From: Imbricaverruca yamaguchii
Taxonomy: Eukaryota; Arthropoda; Thecostraca; Neoverrucidae
Assembly: GCA_034440575.1 (NCBI GenBank)
Contig: JAOTOL010001227.1
Coordinates: forward strand, 335,343-399,342
DNA length: 64,000 bases
Reading direction: 5' to 3'
Part shown: positions 24,962 through 36,799 of the stretch, piece after piece
Numbering within the stretch: position 1 is the first letter of the stretch
Layout of the letters: each line of letters starts with the position of its first letter
The notes under the pieces: model-generated
Told to the model about the DNA's origin: nothing
Database searches by the model: none
What the model saw: the letters and a program-made list of their open reading frames with translations, nothing else
Translations under genes and position numbers: made by a program

Positions 24962-25780
24962 TCACGGGTGGGGGTATATCACCTCAAGGCGAGCTTGTGG
25001 AATGAATATAAAAATATTGCCAGACGCCACGACCTCAGAGTCGTTCCCTATTAGGATACGTAAAGAAGAGTTTGCGTTCAGCCGTTCTAAAATCTGGCGT
25101 CGTAGAGGATCTAACAGAGTAGAGCCTACTAAAACATTGTATACGGTAAGCGGGTTAGAGCAGCACGGACATATAGGTCGGTCATCACCGGTGAGCATGT
25201 AACTGTGTGTTGCAAAGGTATGACCTATTCTCAGTCGGCAGAGTATTACTTCTTCCCGGCGCTTGGTTCGGTGAGAGGATAGCCACTTTCCGAGTGTCCG
25301 TTTTAAAACCCGGAGCTTGCTACACTTCGAATTCCAGGTTCTTTGCCATTCTGACAGTATACTTGACAATATAGTAGGGTGTATATCTCTTGGAGGGAGC
25401 CGTAGATGGACCACACGGCCATTGCTAATGGCGTGTTTGGCGGTTATGTCAGCAGTTTCGTTTCCCACGAGTCCAACATGGCTAGGAATCTAGCAGAACA
25501 CGATATTTCTTCCAATGTCATGTAAGGATTTTACTACTTTGATAATCCTCCGAACAAGTCGGTTATCGGTTATCCTGGCTAAAGATGTTCAGTGTCTGGA
25601 GACTGCTCAGAGATTCTGTGAAAACCACGTGCTTTGTGGGACGGTCTTTCTGAATAAAATGGAGGGCTTGTAGAATGGAATACAGTTCGGCGATAAAAAT
25701 CGAGGTTTGCGTCGGTAAACAAAAATATCGAACACCTTATCGACTTGCGAAAGCACACCCGACACCATAGACAGATTTTG
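24962..25780 (-). pseudogene. LINE ORF2 C-terminus: RNase H remnant and Cys/His block
   Basis: This continues ORF2 after a frameshift near 25740. One frame retains an RNase H-like 'MGNETADITAKHA' segment near 25468, which matches the family's GNE.AD..AK block. Downstream are 'LCRLRIGHTFATHSYM' and 'CPCCSNPLTVYNVL', the Cys/His motif typical of I-group LINEs. The stretch 25470-25740 has stops and shifts but still resembles the central RNase H region. The frame ends at about 24962, just before the 3' UTR. Confidence 0.75.
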
Positions 25781-27691
25781 AGCCGTCTTTGTAAATGCGC
25801 GAAAAGTCGTGGTATTCACATATTCTTTCCAATGCTAACATGCGGAGTTCCTCCGGGTTTACCTGACCTTCCTTTGACCAGGTCAACGTCAAGTCAGTTT
25901 TCACTGGGACAGCATGCCAATGGGGAGCGCTCGGCGTAATGACTCGTGCTACGGAACGCGGTCTGATATTGCATTCTGGAAGAATCGAGGACCAACGAAT
26001 GGAAAACGGTAAGCCACGCTGACCCCTGTGACGTGTTCCTGATGTCTCTGAGAATATCCACCGATAGGCTGGGTGGTTCCGGTTTTGAGCAACATTGCAT
26101 GCGTATCTCGCGCCCAATAACTTACGGCGTAGTGCAAGAGGTGGCTCGTCTACTTGTACCACTACACGAGCAGCCAGTGAGGTGAGAAAGGCTCCAGTAG
26201 CGATGCGAAGAGCTGCATTATGGATCACATCGAGGGGACGCTTGTATGTGGCACACGCTCCGTCATAAATAAAACATCCATAGTCAATTTCAGAACGCAC
26301 GAGCGATCGGTACATCAGAAGCAGGGTAGATCTATCTGCTCCATACGAGCATCTAGAAACTGTACGCATTACCTGTAGTCGCTTTACACACTTCTGTGCA
26401 AGATCATTGATGTGAGTGGTGTATGTCAGTCGACGATCCATCCACACACCCCGAAACTTGGCAGCTGGCTTGAATGGTATATGGTGTCCATTGAGCATGA
26501 TCACAGGGTCAGTACAAGAGCGTCTGCGGCAGAAGTGGATAGCGGTGTTTTGCGATGTGGACATAACGAAACCGGTTTTGTTGCGCCAAACCTGAACCTT
26601 CCGAACAGCCATCTGGAGTTGTCTCTCAACCGTGCGCACAGAGCGTGAAGAGGGCCGTATGGCGAAATCATCCACGAAAAGCGCTCTCCTTACAGAAGTC
26701 GGCAGCGATGTACCCACGTCATTGATTGAAATAGCAAACAATGCAACGCTCAGTACGCTCCCCTGCGGGACTCCGTTAACTTGTGAAAATGTGCCAGATA
26801 GGGAATTTCCTATTCTAACGCGAAATGTTCTGAAGACAGAAAATTGGACAAGAAGTCCCCCATGGGACCTCTGATTCCCATATTGTGCAGCTTCATCAGG
26901 ATACCGTGACGCCATGCCGCATCATATGCGCCGTCAATGTCAAAAAAAATTACTGCTGTGTGGTGGTGTTTCGTGAAACCAGAGCGCACAACTGAGTCGA
27001 GTGTTAGAATGTGGCCAAGTGTGCTACGGTGTTTTCGGAACCCACTCTGTATCACAGTAAGGGGATTGTTATGTTCTAAAAACCACATCAATCGGACATT
27101 CACCATTTTTTAAAAAGAGTTTACACAAGGAGAAGGTCAGTGGGATGGGACGGTAATGTAATGTAATGGATCCGCGCTAGATTCATTTGGTTTACGTATG
27201 GGGACTATAGTTGCCTCCCGCCATGAAAGTGGAAAGGTGCTCGATGTCCACATTACATTTAGGGCTTCCAAAAGTATGTCTAAAGCAGCAGCTGGTAAAC
27301 GTTTTATAATATCATTATGCGTAGTGTCGGTGCCCCCAGCCACGATCTTGAGTGTGCTGATTGCTGCGGTTAATTTGGAAATGGAGAATGGCATGTTGTA
27401 CTGGAGGACGTCTGTGGTGTAAAAATAAAGAGGGCGTGCCTCGCACCGATCCTTGTGTCTAAAAAATTGTTCGTTATATGTGGTTTCCAAGCGTGGAAAC
27501 AAAGCACAACCTATCTTGTCAGCCGCTTCTTCCGGGTCGATGATTTCCTGTCCTGGCATGTGCAAGACGGGGAGAGGAATTGGGGCGTGTTTTCCAGAGA
27601 AACGCTTTATGAGGGGCCATACAGTAGATAGTGACGTGGTATGATTTAAAGTGCTCACATAGGATTTCCACGAGTCGCTTCGCCTCGGCAA
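25737..27691 (-). pseudogene. LINE ORF2 reverse transcriptase, frameshifted
   Basis: Three frames carry consecutive RT motifs. 27691-27137 holds the RT N-terminal segment, with 'FSISKLTAAISTLK' and 'FPLSWREATIVPIRKP'. 27106-26810 has 'SGFRKHRSTLGHIL' and 'FFDIDGAYDAAW' (the first catalytic Asp). 26915-25737 has 'NGVPQGSVLSVALF' and the active-site 'ALFVDDFAI', so the DD pair is kept, and it ends in 'IYKDGSK', the start of RNase H. Shifts occur near 27120 and 26850. The intact 392-codon central frame suggests the copy is not very old. Confidence 0.85.
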
Positions 27692-27807
27692 TAATACGCC
27701 GGGCGAGCGCTCGTGCTTTGCGAAAAGCTATTAACTTGTAGGTGCATCTATTGTTATTAAATATACGGAATGCCTTCTTCCTAGCACGGATAGGCTCCAG
27801 ACCCTTA

Positions 27808-28690
27808 TCAGACCATCACGGAACTGGTACTCGAATTGACGTTCCAGATGACCAGGGATGTGCCGCTGGGTACTCTGCACAGTTCCGAAGTGAGTGTTTC
27901 CACGGAGATGGCTAATTCATCGGAGTGGCCGCGGAGGGTGCTTTCAAGGTCAGCTTGGAAAGCTTCCCAGTCAGCTCGGTAAAATAGCCACTTTGAAGGT
28001 CGTCGGGCAACCGTAACTCGATTAATGAAATGAGAGTAAACAGGAAAATGGTCGCTGTTATACGGATCACTATCCGCAGACCATTCCAAGACAGGTACAA
28101 TTTCTGGACTACAGAGAGTGAGGTCCAGCACGGACGTCTTTCCGGTCGGTAATGCAATATGTGTTGGTGTTCCTGTGTTAAGAATGCGTAGAGGGAAATC
28201 GCTGATAAAACGTTCCATTGCACGTCCACGGCTGGTAATCGTGGCTGAGCCCCAAAGAGAGTGGTGCGCATTAAAATCGCCACACACCATCACCGGAGGT
28301 GTCGGTTGAGCTACCGATTGATAAAGATCTGAAAGTGGAAACAGTCTGCCCGGTGGTAGGTATATGCTGCATATGGAAACGGTACGGTGGTTTATTACTA
28401 CACGAGCAGCAATGCACTGAATATTTGAAGAGAGAGGAACATGTGTGAATGAGACAGAGTTGTGCACAGCTATGAGCACACCGCCATGTGACACAGTGCT
28501 AGACGGCATATCTTTTCGTAAAACAATGTAATTTTTAAGTTGAAACGGAGCACCTGGAGCCAGTTTCGTTTCCTGAATGCATACAACTAACGGCGTGCGG
28601 GAACTTAAGAGATGCTGAAGGTCATTGAAGCTGGATTTGATTCCCCTACAGTTCCACCGTAAAACTACGATGTCAGTAAGTTAATCAGTA
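27808..28690 (-). pseudogene. LINE ORF2 apurinic/apyrimidinic-type endonuclease
   Basis: Starting near 28690 one frame reads 'LRWNCRGIKSSFNDL' and 'VVCIQETKL', the first EEP-nuclease motifs. It continues with 'SICSIYLPPG', 'CGDFNAHHSLWGS' and 'NSDHFPVY', the metal-binding and catalytic blocks (D, N, H). The order and spacing match LINE endonucleases. The frame is lost near 27830, before the RT. In an active element it would nick target DNA to prime reverse transcription. Confidence 0.85.
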
Positions 28691-28824
28691 AAGCATGAGC
28701 GTGGTCAAACGATATAGTTATACACAATGGATAGTGGATATCACAAACCCAGCGACGACTCGGTGAATTAAGAAAAAGAAAAAAAGAAAAAAAAGAACAT
28801 AAACCAGATAGTCACGTGTGTACG

Positions 28825-30669
28825 TCATTGTTGATAGAAAAAGTCGGATGCGGTTTTAAAATTTAGTCCCGGTGCCGTGTCTTGAAGGAGTGTCTTTCGA
28901 GGACTGAGGAAGGTAGCTCCGATCAGGCCCTTGGGTTGTCCTTGGGCGGGACCTCTGTGAGCTACCCCACGACGGGGATTCTGACAGAGGAAGCCCCCGT
29001 TTCTGGGGGACACTCGGCTGCGGCGGGGGCGGAGGGCCCATTTCAGACGTTCCCCGCGGTCCCTCCACTCGCCGTCGCGGCGACGAGGTAGCTGAATTTG
29101 GGGAGGCGCGATGTCTGTGCCTTGGCGGCCCTTGACCCGGGCCTTTTCCATTTGAGCGAGCCGAGCTCGTTTGGCTTCGCGGGCACGCCTTTCGGCTTCC
29201 TGAAATTGCAAACTTACGTCTAGAATTTGGATTTGTCGGTGCACGTTTTTGGATGGCGATGCAGGCGCGGATGTAGATGTTAAGGGCGAGGGCGATGGCG
29301 AGGCCCGGCTCTCGGGAAGGGGGGAGTATTTAGGGAGGGAGGAGGTGAAGAGGATTGATCTAGGGGTAGTGGTGGGGCATGAGGGAGGGGAGGGGAGACT
29401 GGAAGGTGGACGGGATGTAAGAGGTGGGGATTTCAAGGTAGATGGTGTGGTAGAAGGAGAGGGGCTGGGCTTGGGTAGGGGGAACGAGCAGGCCTCTTAG
29501 ACCGGGTGACCAGGGTCCATTCCCCGCCCACACAGGTAGTTCGAGATGACGCCTGGGATCGTTCATCCGTATCTTCACTTGGGAGTTGGACCTCTTTGGT
29601 TTTGGTGTTTTGTGGGAGGGGCTACGCCTGCCTCTCTGGTGTCGTCAGAGGCACTCCAAATGCTTGGAGGAGGGCTGTGAGCTGGGTGATCAGCTCGGCG
29701 GTCCTATTGGGCTGTATGTGTTGTTGAAGCAACACATACTGTGTTGGGCTGTATGTGTTGTTGTAGTGTTCCTGGCCTTTGATGCGAACGTTTGTCTGGG
29801 ATGTGACCTATCATATAACTCTCTAGCTTCTCTAAATGTTAATTTGTTGACGTGTTTAAGTGAAATAATCTCCTTTTCTCTAATATAATTTTGCCACGCA
29901 CGATCAAATGACGTTTGGGGTTCCTGTTCGTCACCGCAGTTGGCACAAAATGGGCTTTCCGAATTGCAATTTTCAAAAGAATGCTCATGGGAGGCACACT
30001 TGCTGCAAGCTGGGCGGTTTCGGCAATATTGGGTAGTGTGTCCAAATTTTTGACATTTAAAGCAGCGAATTGGATTTGGGAAGAACTGTCTTACTTTCAC
30101 TCGTAGGTAGCCAACTCTGATCTCGGGAGGTACGTCTGTGCTATCGAATGTCAAAATAATGTTGTTGGTTGGAATGAAATCCGCTCTTTTCACTTTCATT
30201 TTTATCGCGGTGATGGCTCCCAAATTTGCCAGTCCGTCAAAAATCTCATCCTCAGATACCTCCCTCAAAGCAAAACAGTTTACTACCCCACGCGATGTGT
30301 TTTTGTTTTGTTTTGTGAGGCTCCACAGTGATCGCAACAACTTCCTTCTCTTTTTTACCCGTCTCTCCATACATAGTACACAAACTTGGATGATTCAAAC
30401 GCCCTGCCTACCTGCTCTATTTCGACGAACTCCACCTCTAGTGCACCATCTTTCAGTTTGTCGCATCTTAGAATGTTACCAAACTTGTCGCAGCCGTCTC
30501 TCCTCTGAAACGGGGAGAGGGACGCGAGGCTTTTGTTCCTCCCTCGGAAAACAAGAACACGAGGTACCGGGGTGCCCTCCGCAGAGGTGTACCGATCTCG
30601 GCCGCAGTAGGAATTGGTCTGGCCCTCACAAGAGGGACCAGGAAAGCGTTTTTGTTTAGTAGATGCCAT
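28825..30669 (-). pseudogene. LINE ORF1 (Gag-like, CCHC zinc knuckles), frameshifted
   Basis: The start is at 30669 ('MASTKQKRFPGPS'). A shift near 30360 leads to a second frame (to 29690) that contains two clear CX2CX4HX4C knuckles ('CFKCQKFGHTTQYC' and 'CSKCASHEHSFENC') and a third Cys-rich element ('FCANCGDE'). A proline/serine-rich third segment (29436-28825) follows, then a Glu/Arg-rich region ('QEAERRAREAKRARLAQ'). This is the usual I-group ORF1 plan: an RNA-binding protein that packages the LINE transcript. It is broken by at least two frameshifts. Confidence 0.8.
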
Positions 30670-31310
30670 GTGTTGTATGTTTTGTTCTGCTCATCCGGCG
30701 CCCCACCACAGAGGAGCCCTACTGGGGGGACACCTGTGCCCCGCGGACGGGAGGTCGTCAGACACCAGATGAGCTATACGGGGCAGGCGGCGCCTTCGCC
30801 CGGCCGGGAGAGAGACTCACTACCCCGACTAGGATCCAGCGCCGCCCACCCCTTGACCCCGGCCGGCCGGGCCGGCAGGCACTGGGAAACCCAGGCCCCC
30901 AGCCCGTGGCGATCTGCCACATGACCCGCGTGAGGCTCCACGGGCCCGCCCGCCCCTCCGGGATATTGGGACCAAAGAGGTGTGCTGGTCCCCCGTCACA
31001 ACTAGCACCGTGCGACGAGGGACCTCAACCTCCAGGACTCCGTCAACCCCGGGGGACAGGCCAAAGGGGCGCGGCTACCCCGCTAAAACTGAGCTGGTGG
31101 GCAGGACCGGGGAAGTTGCCCCGCCTGCTCATAGTATGGATAGTTAGTGTTGAAGGACATGGGTGTTGGGATGAGATGGGCATTGGAATGGGAGCGTATG
31201 GACGGAAGGACGAGTGAGGCACTCTTGGTCTCACGCCTCGCCGGTATGATGGTCGCCGGATCTGTGGGGCACTCAATCAAATGAGGTGTGATCTGTGGGG
31301 CACTCAATCA
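30670..31310 (-). promoter_or_regulatory. GC-rich 5' UTR of the I-clade LINE
   Basis: This block immediately upstream of ORF1 is much richer in G/C and CpG than its surroundings. LINEs of this group have internal promoters in the 5' UTR. I infer that role but cannot point to a specific promoter motif. A duplicated 'gatctgtggggcactcaatc' at about 31258 and 31289 may mark the 5' boundary. Confidence 0.5.
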
Positions 31311-31826
31311 AAAATTAAAGTCAAACGAGGCCGTGATCGGGTGCCTCTCCGCACCGCCGATCCACCGTGCCGACGAAGCCTTTGTGACTTGAATGTTCGC
31401 CGGTAGCCACCCGGTCTGTTGATTTGGCACCCCGCAATTCCCACTCATAATTAGTCGGTATGCGTTGTAACGCATAGTGTGTGCAAGTTTGTAGCAGCTG
31501 ACATGTGTTCGCAGACTTTATTTCGTTTCAACCGACCTCTGGCGATTCTATTCCCGTTCACGAAATAGCACATCACACCGTCCGATGCGCAGTCAATTAT
31601 GCGAAAATTGCAGACTTCCTAAATCTGTTACTTCGAATTGTTGTCCATCAATTCCAACGACTTCCGAATGGCCATGTAATACTCCCGAAGGTAATGATAA
31701 GAAAATACATATTCACTAAATCATTGAAATAGATGTCAATCCCCCCAAAAGATGACGGTTTACATAATCATGATATGCCATACCATTGGTTAACATGACC
31801 CCTCAGCATGCTATGAAACAGGTCTG

Positions 31827-31877
31827 GTCGGTTATTGGAGTTTAGGGGCGCATCGACTACATCGGTCATGCAGCGCC
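31827..31877 (-). mobile_element. 51-bp LINE-tail insertion with 16-bp TSD
   Basis: 'ctatgaaacaggtctg' occurs at 31811-31826 and 31878-31893, exactly flanking 51 bp. On the - strand the insert starts 'gcgctgcatgaccgatg' and ends 'cccctaaactccaataaccg'. That matches the 3' end of the I-clade LINE at 24861-24910. It is a target-primed insertion of only the last ~50 nt. Confidence 0.85.
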
Positions 31878-31899
31878 CTATGAAACAGGTCTGTCTGGG

Positions 31900-32595
31900 C
31901 CCAATGCGTCCTCATGTGTTATCCATCCCGGCGTGTGGCATATAAACTGTCCGCTAAGCTTTAGGTTGAGATATTTTGCCAACGTAAGAGCCATCTTTAG
32001 AACCGGGCCCTCTGGATCGCCAAATCAAGTTAAAAAACTCCATGACGTGCAACACTGCATGGCCAGATTCTCACTTTTGGAAAGCTGTATGTTTTCAGCT
32101 TCATGTTTTCTCACCCAGAAACACGGATCACGGACCCAGCAGACAGCATTGATTTCCAACCTTCCCACCCACTCCTGGGATCTCCGTCCGTGCACTGAAC
32201 TGCACATTGTATACTGATGAATGTACCAAAAAGTCGGGAGGGACGGAGTAAGAGCAGGGAAAAGCTACCCTGTAGACGTCTCTGGGTACAGCAACAGAGA
32301 TGGGATAACATCGACTACTTTAGCAGTTCTTTGCTGACCCCACTGTCATAGGACGTCTTTTATGCAAGGGATTCGAAAACTGTTTGCTGGGCGCGAGATA
32401 GGCTGTGCTATGCTGTGCTATGCAAGCCAGGATTTTATGATGTCAACTCCAAAGAAAATGCCTAGGAAATCTACCGTACCTTTTCTCCCAAAACGACTTT
32501 TGACTTCCCAATCATGGACAGGCCTAGGAAAAGGAAAGGGCGAGGCATTCACCCACCACCACCAGGTTGTGCGGGCCAATAAAGCGTAATATTAT
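31900..32595. other. No recognisable gene
   Basis: I see no exon, RNA gene or repeat. Confidence 0.5.
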
Positions 32596-32747
32596 GAAGG
32601 TGGTGGGCCAATATCGTCCTGGAGTCCTACAAATATGAGCAAGGAACGGCAAAAAACACAGCGGGACTCAAAGAGCATAACTGGAGGACAAAAATGCATC
32701 GGGCGCTTCAAAGCTTTGCGAGTCTGGAAAAAGCGGCATTGCCTTAA

Positions 32748-34299
32748 CCCGCGCACGTTCGGGGGGGGGGGCAGATATCTGCCCCCCTCTGGTTATTCCT
32801 CATTTTCCGCCAAACTAATCGGGTTAGCAAGGCCAAACCTCGCATAGCTGTTCATTGATATTTTCCACATATCCTCATACATTTTTAATCCTGGGTCACC
32901 TCAGGTCAGGTCACCAGGTCAGGCGAAGTGATCCAGCTACACTCGGAGTTCTAGGTGGCATAACTTCCACAATCACTGGGCGATTGATTTCAAACTTAGA
33001 GTATGTCATGATCTCATCAGGGACCATACCATGTATATCGGGGTTTTTCCGTAGCATTGATCTTAGGTCAGGTCGCTGCCATAGCTTCCCCATTATTGTG
33101 ACTCAACAGGAGAAGGATTTAGGTGTTATTCTAAACACAAAACTGGGGGCATCAGAACAGACCAAGGAAGCCAGGAAGAAGGCACTGAGAATGCTTGGGG
33201 CAATAAATAGGAATGTATCATACAGAAGTGAGGAAGTGATCAGGAAGCTTTACTGTGCACACGTCAGGCCACATTTGGAATACTGCATCCAAGCTTGGTC
33301 TCCTAGCTATGAAAAAGATTGTTGGCTTTTAGAGAGAGTACAAAAGAGGGCTACAAAAATGGTTAATGGCATAAGCAACCTGGCATATGAGGAAAGATTG
33401 AAGAAATTGAATATGTTTTCACTTAGATATAGAAGGCTGAGAGGAGATCTCATCGAGGTCTTTAAATTTGTCCATGGTCTGGAGAGGGGATATCTTGGGG
33501 AAATGTTTGAATTGGACAGAAATGATGCAATTAGAGGTCATAAATTCAAAATTAAAGTTAACCACAGCAAAACAAGGTTAAGGCAGACTTTCTTCACCAA
33601 CAGGGTAGTAGAACACTGGAACCAGCTGCCAGAAAACATTGTCAGTAGCAGCACATTGAACATCTTTAAAAACAGCATAGACAATCATTATAAGAATAGA
33701 GGGCTTGCTTTTCAGTATTACAGGGATGGCTGATTGACAGATTTGGTGGGCAACTGGTTCAGTGTACAGAGTGCAACCAAGAAGGGCCCTTGTGGCTCAT
33801 AGTTGCACTAATCTTTTATGTATTTATGTCTTTATGTCATTATAGGACTATGGTAAAATATACAAATGTTTCCTGGTTACATATTTGCGCTCGGAATGAT
33901 CTCACAACGGTTGTGGCATGTAGATGGAAGCTATGCTCAATGTTACCGCTGACATTTTTGCTCAGTGGCCTCACCAAGGTCTCTGAGGTCATGAGTTCAC
34001 CTGAGATCACTACACATTTGTGCGCATTATATCGCACTGCATTGAGCTAGAAGGCTGAAATTGCCGTCATTGTACTTGTATCGCCAATTCGTGTCGATTG
34101 ATACGTTACATGACCTCCCTAGGCGACTTCATGACCTTGACCTGAGGTCATGACTTCATGACCTTGACCTGAGTTTCGGTTGACCTGACCTTAAATTACA
34201 CCGCCTATTGTTGGTAGCGCATTTCAAGGACTGCCTTAGGGGGCAGATATCTGTCCCCCGGACATGCGAAGTTGGCGCGGACCTCCGGACGTGCGAGTG
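32748..34299. mobile_element. TTAA-flanked inverted-repeat element containing a CR1 insertion
   Basis: TTAA is at 32744-32747 and 34300-34303. Inward from these are 'cccgcgcacgttcgg' and, inverted, 'cactcgcacgtccgg'. Then come a G-run and 'cagatatctg' on both sides (about 32771 and 34243). This is the same plan as the element at 12858-15727. AGGTCA/TGACCT motifs crowd both inner flanks (32900-32930 and 34110-34190). A truncated CR1 LINE sits in the middle. No transposase is seen. Confidence 0.6.
33095..33845 (+). mobile_element. 5'-truncated CR1-like LINE (copy 2)
   Basis: An open frame from about 33100 to 33733 encodes the RT C-terminus: DLGVILNTKLGAS, then VRPHLEYCIQAWSPSYEKD, ERVQKRATKMVNGI, YRRLRGDLIEVF and NRVVEHWNQLPEN. 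The 3' UTR with 'accaagaagggcccttgtgg' ends in 'ttatgtctttatgtc' repeats. This copy is the least damaged of the three in the window. The frame upstream of about 33095 is unrelated sequence. Confidence 0.9.
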
Positions 34300-34689
34300 T
34301 TAAGACACTCTGCTGCTCTAAATATACACACCGGAGCTAAAAATCAACACAACGGTCCCTCAAAGCACAGCGGGGTTTGATACAGCATGGGGCATCAAAA
34401 ACAGGTTAGGTCACTCAAAGATCGACATGGTCCTAGAAAAGGAACGAGAAGACAGGGAACTAAATGAACACTCGGGGTCTGCGAAAACGCGCCGATGCTT
34501 ACACATTATCGTCGGCACACCTAAAAGTAACAAAACTTTCTTTTTTAGAAGTCGGGATAACAAACGCGTGGCGAGCCCCAAGCAAAAAGATTGGCTGGAG
34601 CCTTAAAACACATCCGAAGACAAAGGAAATCGGAAAGGTAAAAAAGAACACCTAACTGGAGTCCCAGTTCGGTAGCCAATTTGGAAGCG

Positions 34690-36415
34690 TTGTTATTTAA
34701 TTAGAGATGAGGTTGGTCAAAGCTAAGCGGTTATCCGGATTTCTTAGCCACCAGAAAACGTGGGAAGAAGAGTCATCGAAATGAATTCAGGATGGGACCT
34801 TGCGGCCATAAGTCAGAAAACGTTATGACTTTATGAGGTGCCGTGTGTTGTCACTATTGTTACTGTCACTGTTGTCACTATGTTATCAGCTATTTTGCAC
34901 TGCTTTGTTGGTCCTCAACATATGCGTTTTCATTCCGTTTCAGCCGGGTGTCACGTGATGCAGTTGTAGAATGTCGTTTCAAGTGGCAAATATTCTAAAG
35001 TGCACGATGTGCGCTACACAAATGTTTGAGATGACTGATAAGGCCCTGAGTACAAACACAATATCATGTGTTATTATTTATAGCGTTTTTCTCTTCCCCA
35101 GTCTGTAAGCTTGCCAATCATGGTCTCCCACAGACCGGATCAAAGCATCTTCAATCAGCGATCACCCGTGTTTCCTTTTCTCATCCTCTCCAACAATAAT
35201 CATGATAATTATTTCGTCATCGGCCAGCAAGTAGGCTTCGGTCTTACTAGCAGCCAGTGCAAACTTGTAAGGTGAACACTGCCTTAGAAACGTCTGTGGG
35301 CGAATACGTACTAAGTAGGGCTGTATCTGGCAATCTTAATAATAGCAAACAATTTCTCACCTTCGCATTCAAGTAACTTGCCATGAATATATGAATGTCT
35401 GAAGAATTTGTAAGGGGAAAAACTCAACTCAATGAACAACAATCTGACTTGTGCAAAAGCATAGATCGGTGAACTCACAATGACCCATGCAACTTTTGGT
35501 CATTTCAAAATGTTCGTTTGCGGGATAACTTGCACTGGCGTTCGATTCTTTCTCCCCATGAACATCGGTGAACATAGGATGACGTCTCACGGACATTTGG
35601 TACAATATCTTGGAAACTAGGGCACACCACGTAGCCATTAGTGACGCTATAATGAGCTTGCACCCACCCACACACATACACACATGGCGGAAATTGAGAG
35701 AAAAAACTGTTTGAACAGTAATATACTAATGGTTTCACTCGTATCACGAAGGTAAACCTAGTATTACAAATGCATCCATTAGTCGCGAAAAGAGTTCAAA
35801 GCCCAGCGAGAATTGTGAACTTGAATGTACTTATGATGCGATGGTAGTTCTTTTCGGTTTCGCATGTTGCTGTTACCCATAAGCGCGTCCTGGGGCCTGC
35901 CCCATCCCTTTAGCGGTCCCCATCTTAGTGGTAAAAGTTGTGTGTTTACCATTAAAATTATCGGGTTATCTATCGAAAAGCGCTCAACCATGGTACTTTG
36001 CGAAATTCTTTGACGCGTCCCTGCTGTTCACCCTGACCCACTCACTTTTTGGGACGTTCCTATGCCTGACATGGCCACGAAAAGGTATCATATTGCAGGC
36101 GGATAGCATGTAAATGTTTATCATCCGCCACTGCGTATAGCATTATTTTCCAACGCGTCGACGCATTGCAGGCAAACATCGTGTGAATGTTATACGATCA
36201 TCCGACACTGCGCAACGGATTACTTTCCCACGCGTCGATGCGCGGGCTACTGAGCTCTCGAACAATAGGGAAGCTGCACGCAAAGAGCACATACTCAATA
36301 GTATCACCCTGCCATCTGGCGAGAAATATTGTTATCTATGGTTCAGCATTCAATCTCATTAGTGTAATACGTAGACCGTGCTGCTACCAAATGATGGCTA
36401 CCTCAAGTGATGCTT
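34690..36415. other. No gene; one diverged dispersed repeat
   Basis: 35450-35530 resembles the 355-bp repeat at 11538-12255 ('atcggtgaactcacaatgac'). A partial tandem, 'cgcgtcga.gc' with 'gcaggc..acatcg.gtgaatgtt', lies near 36095-36245. I see no exon or RNA gene. Confidence 0.45.
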
Positions 36416-36417
36416 CT

Positions 36418-36790
36418 GGAAAATTATGGAGTTCTTGAATCTGTGGACGTTGCGAGCTGTGGAGGTTATGACCGCTGCTGAGTTGTGGAGGTTATGACCG
36501 CTTCGTACTTGTGGAGGTTGTGAGCTGTGGAGATTACGACCTATGGAGGTTATGACCTGTGGAGGTTATGACCGCTTCGGAGTTGTGGAGGTTACGACCT
36601 GTGGAGGTTACTACCGCTGTGGACTTGTGGAGATTGTGAGCTGTGGAGGTCATGAACGCTTCAGAGTTGTGAAGGTTGTGAGCTGTGGAGGTTTATGACT
36701 TGCGGAGTTTACGAACGCTGCGATGTGCTGAATTTGTGGAGGTTGCGAGGTGTGGAGGTTATGAACTGTGGAGGTTATGATACGCTGTCG
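36418..36790 (+). repeat. Irregular array of GTGGAGGTTATGACC motifs
   Basis: About 16 copies of 'gtggaggttatgac' or 'gtggaggttgtgagct' are spaced 20-26 bp apart, with spacers such as 'cgcttcggagtt'. The start 'ttatggagttcttgaatctg' matches the start of the array at 42559. Inverted versions occur at 41620-41690 and 42170-42390. Confidence 0.85.
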
Positions 36791-36799
36791 GCCCGGCGC

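Larger units (their letters stand above)
24861..31310 (-). mobile_element. Near full-length but inactive I-clade LINE
   Basis: On the - strand the order is a GC-rich 5' UTR (about 31310-30670), an ORF1 with CCHC zinc knuckles, and an ORF2 with endonuclease, reverse transcriptase, RNase H and a C-terminal Cys/His block, then a short 3' UTR. The 3' end (24861-24910, read on the - strand) is 'gggcgcaaaatgaccctag' and then 'cacccctaaactccaat'. RNase H after RT and zinc knuckles in ORF1 place it in the I/R1/Jockey group, most likely the I clade. Several frameshifts and stops make it non-autonomous. Its 3' end matches the ultra-short insertions at about 31.83, 53.30, 55.65, 56.12 and 58.53 kb. Confidence 0.85.
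32600..34680 (+). repeat. Degenerate satellite (site C), split by a TTAA element
   Basis: 32600-32743 and 34304-34680 both show the drifting unit seen at 21852-22650 (for example 'acaaaaatgcatcgggcgc' and 'gaaaacgcgccgatgc'). Together they form one array interrupted by the element at 32748-34299. Confidence 0.55.
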
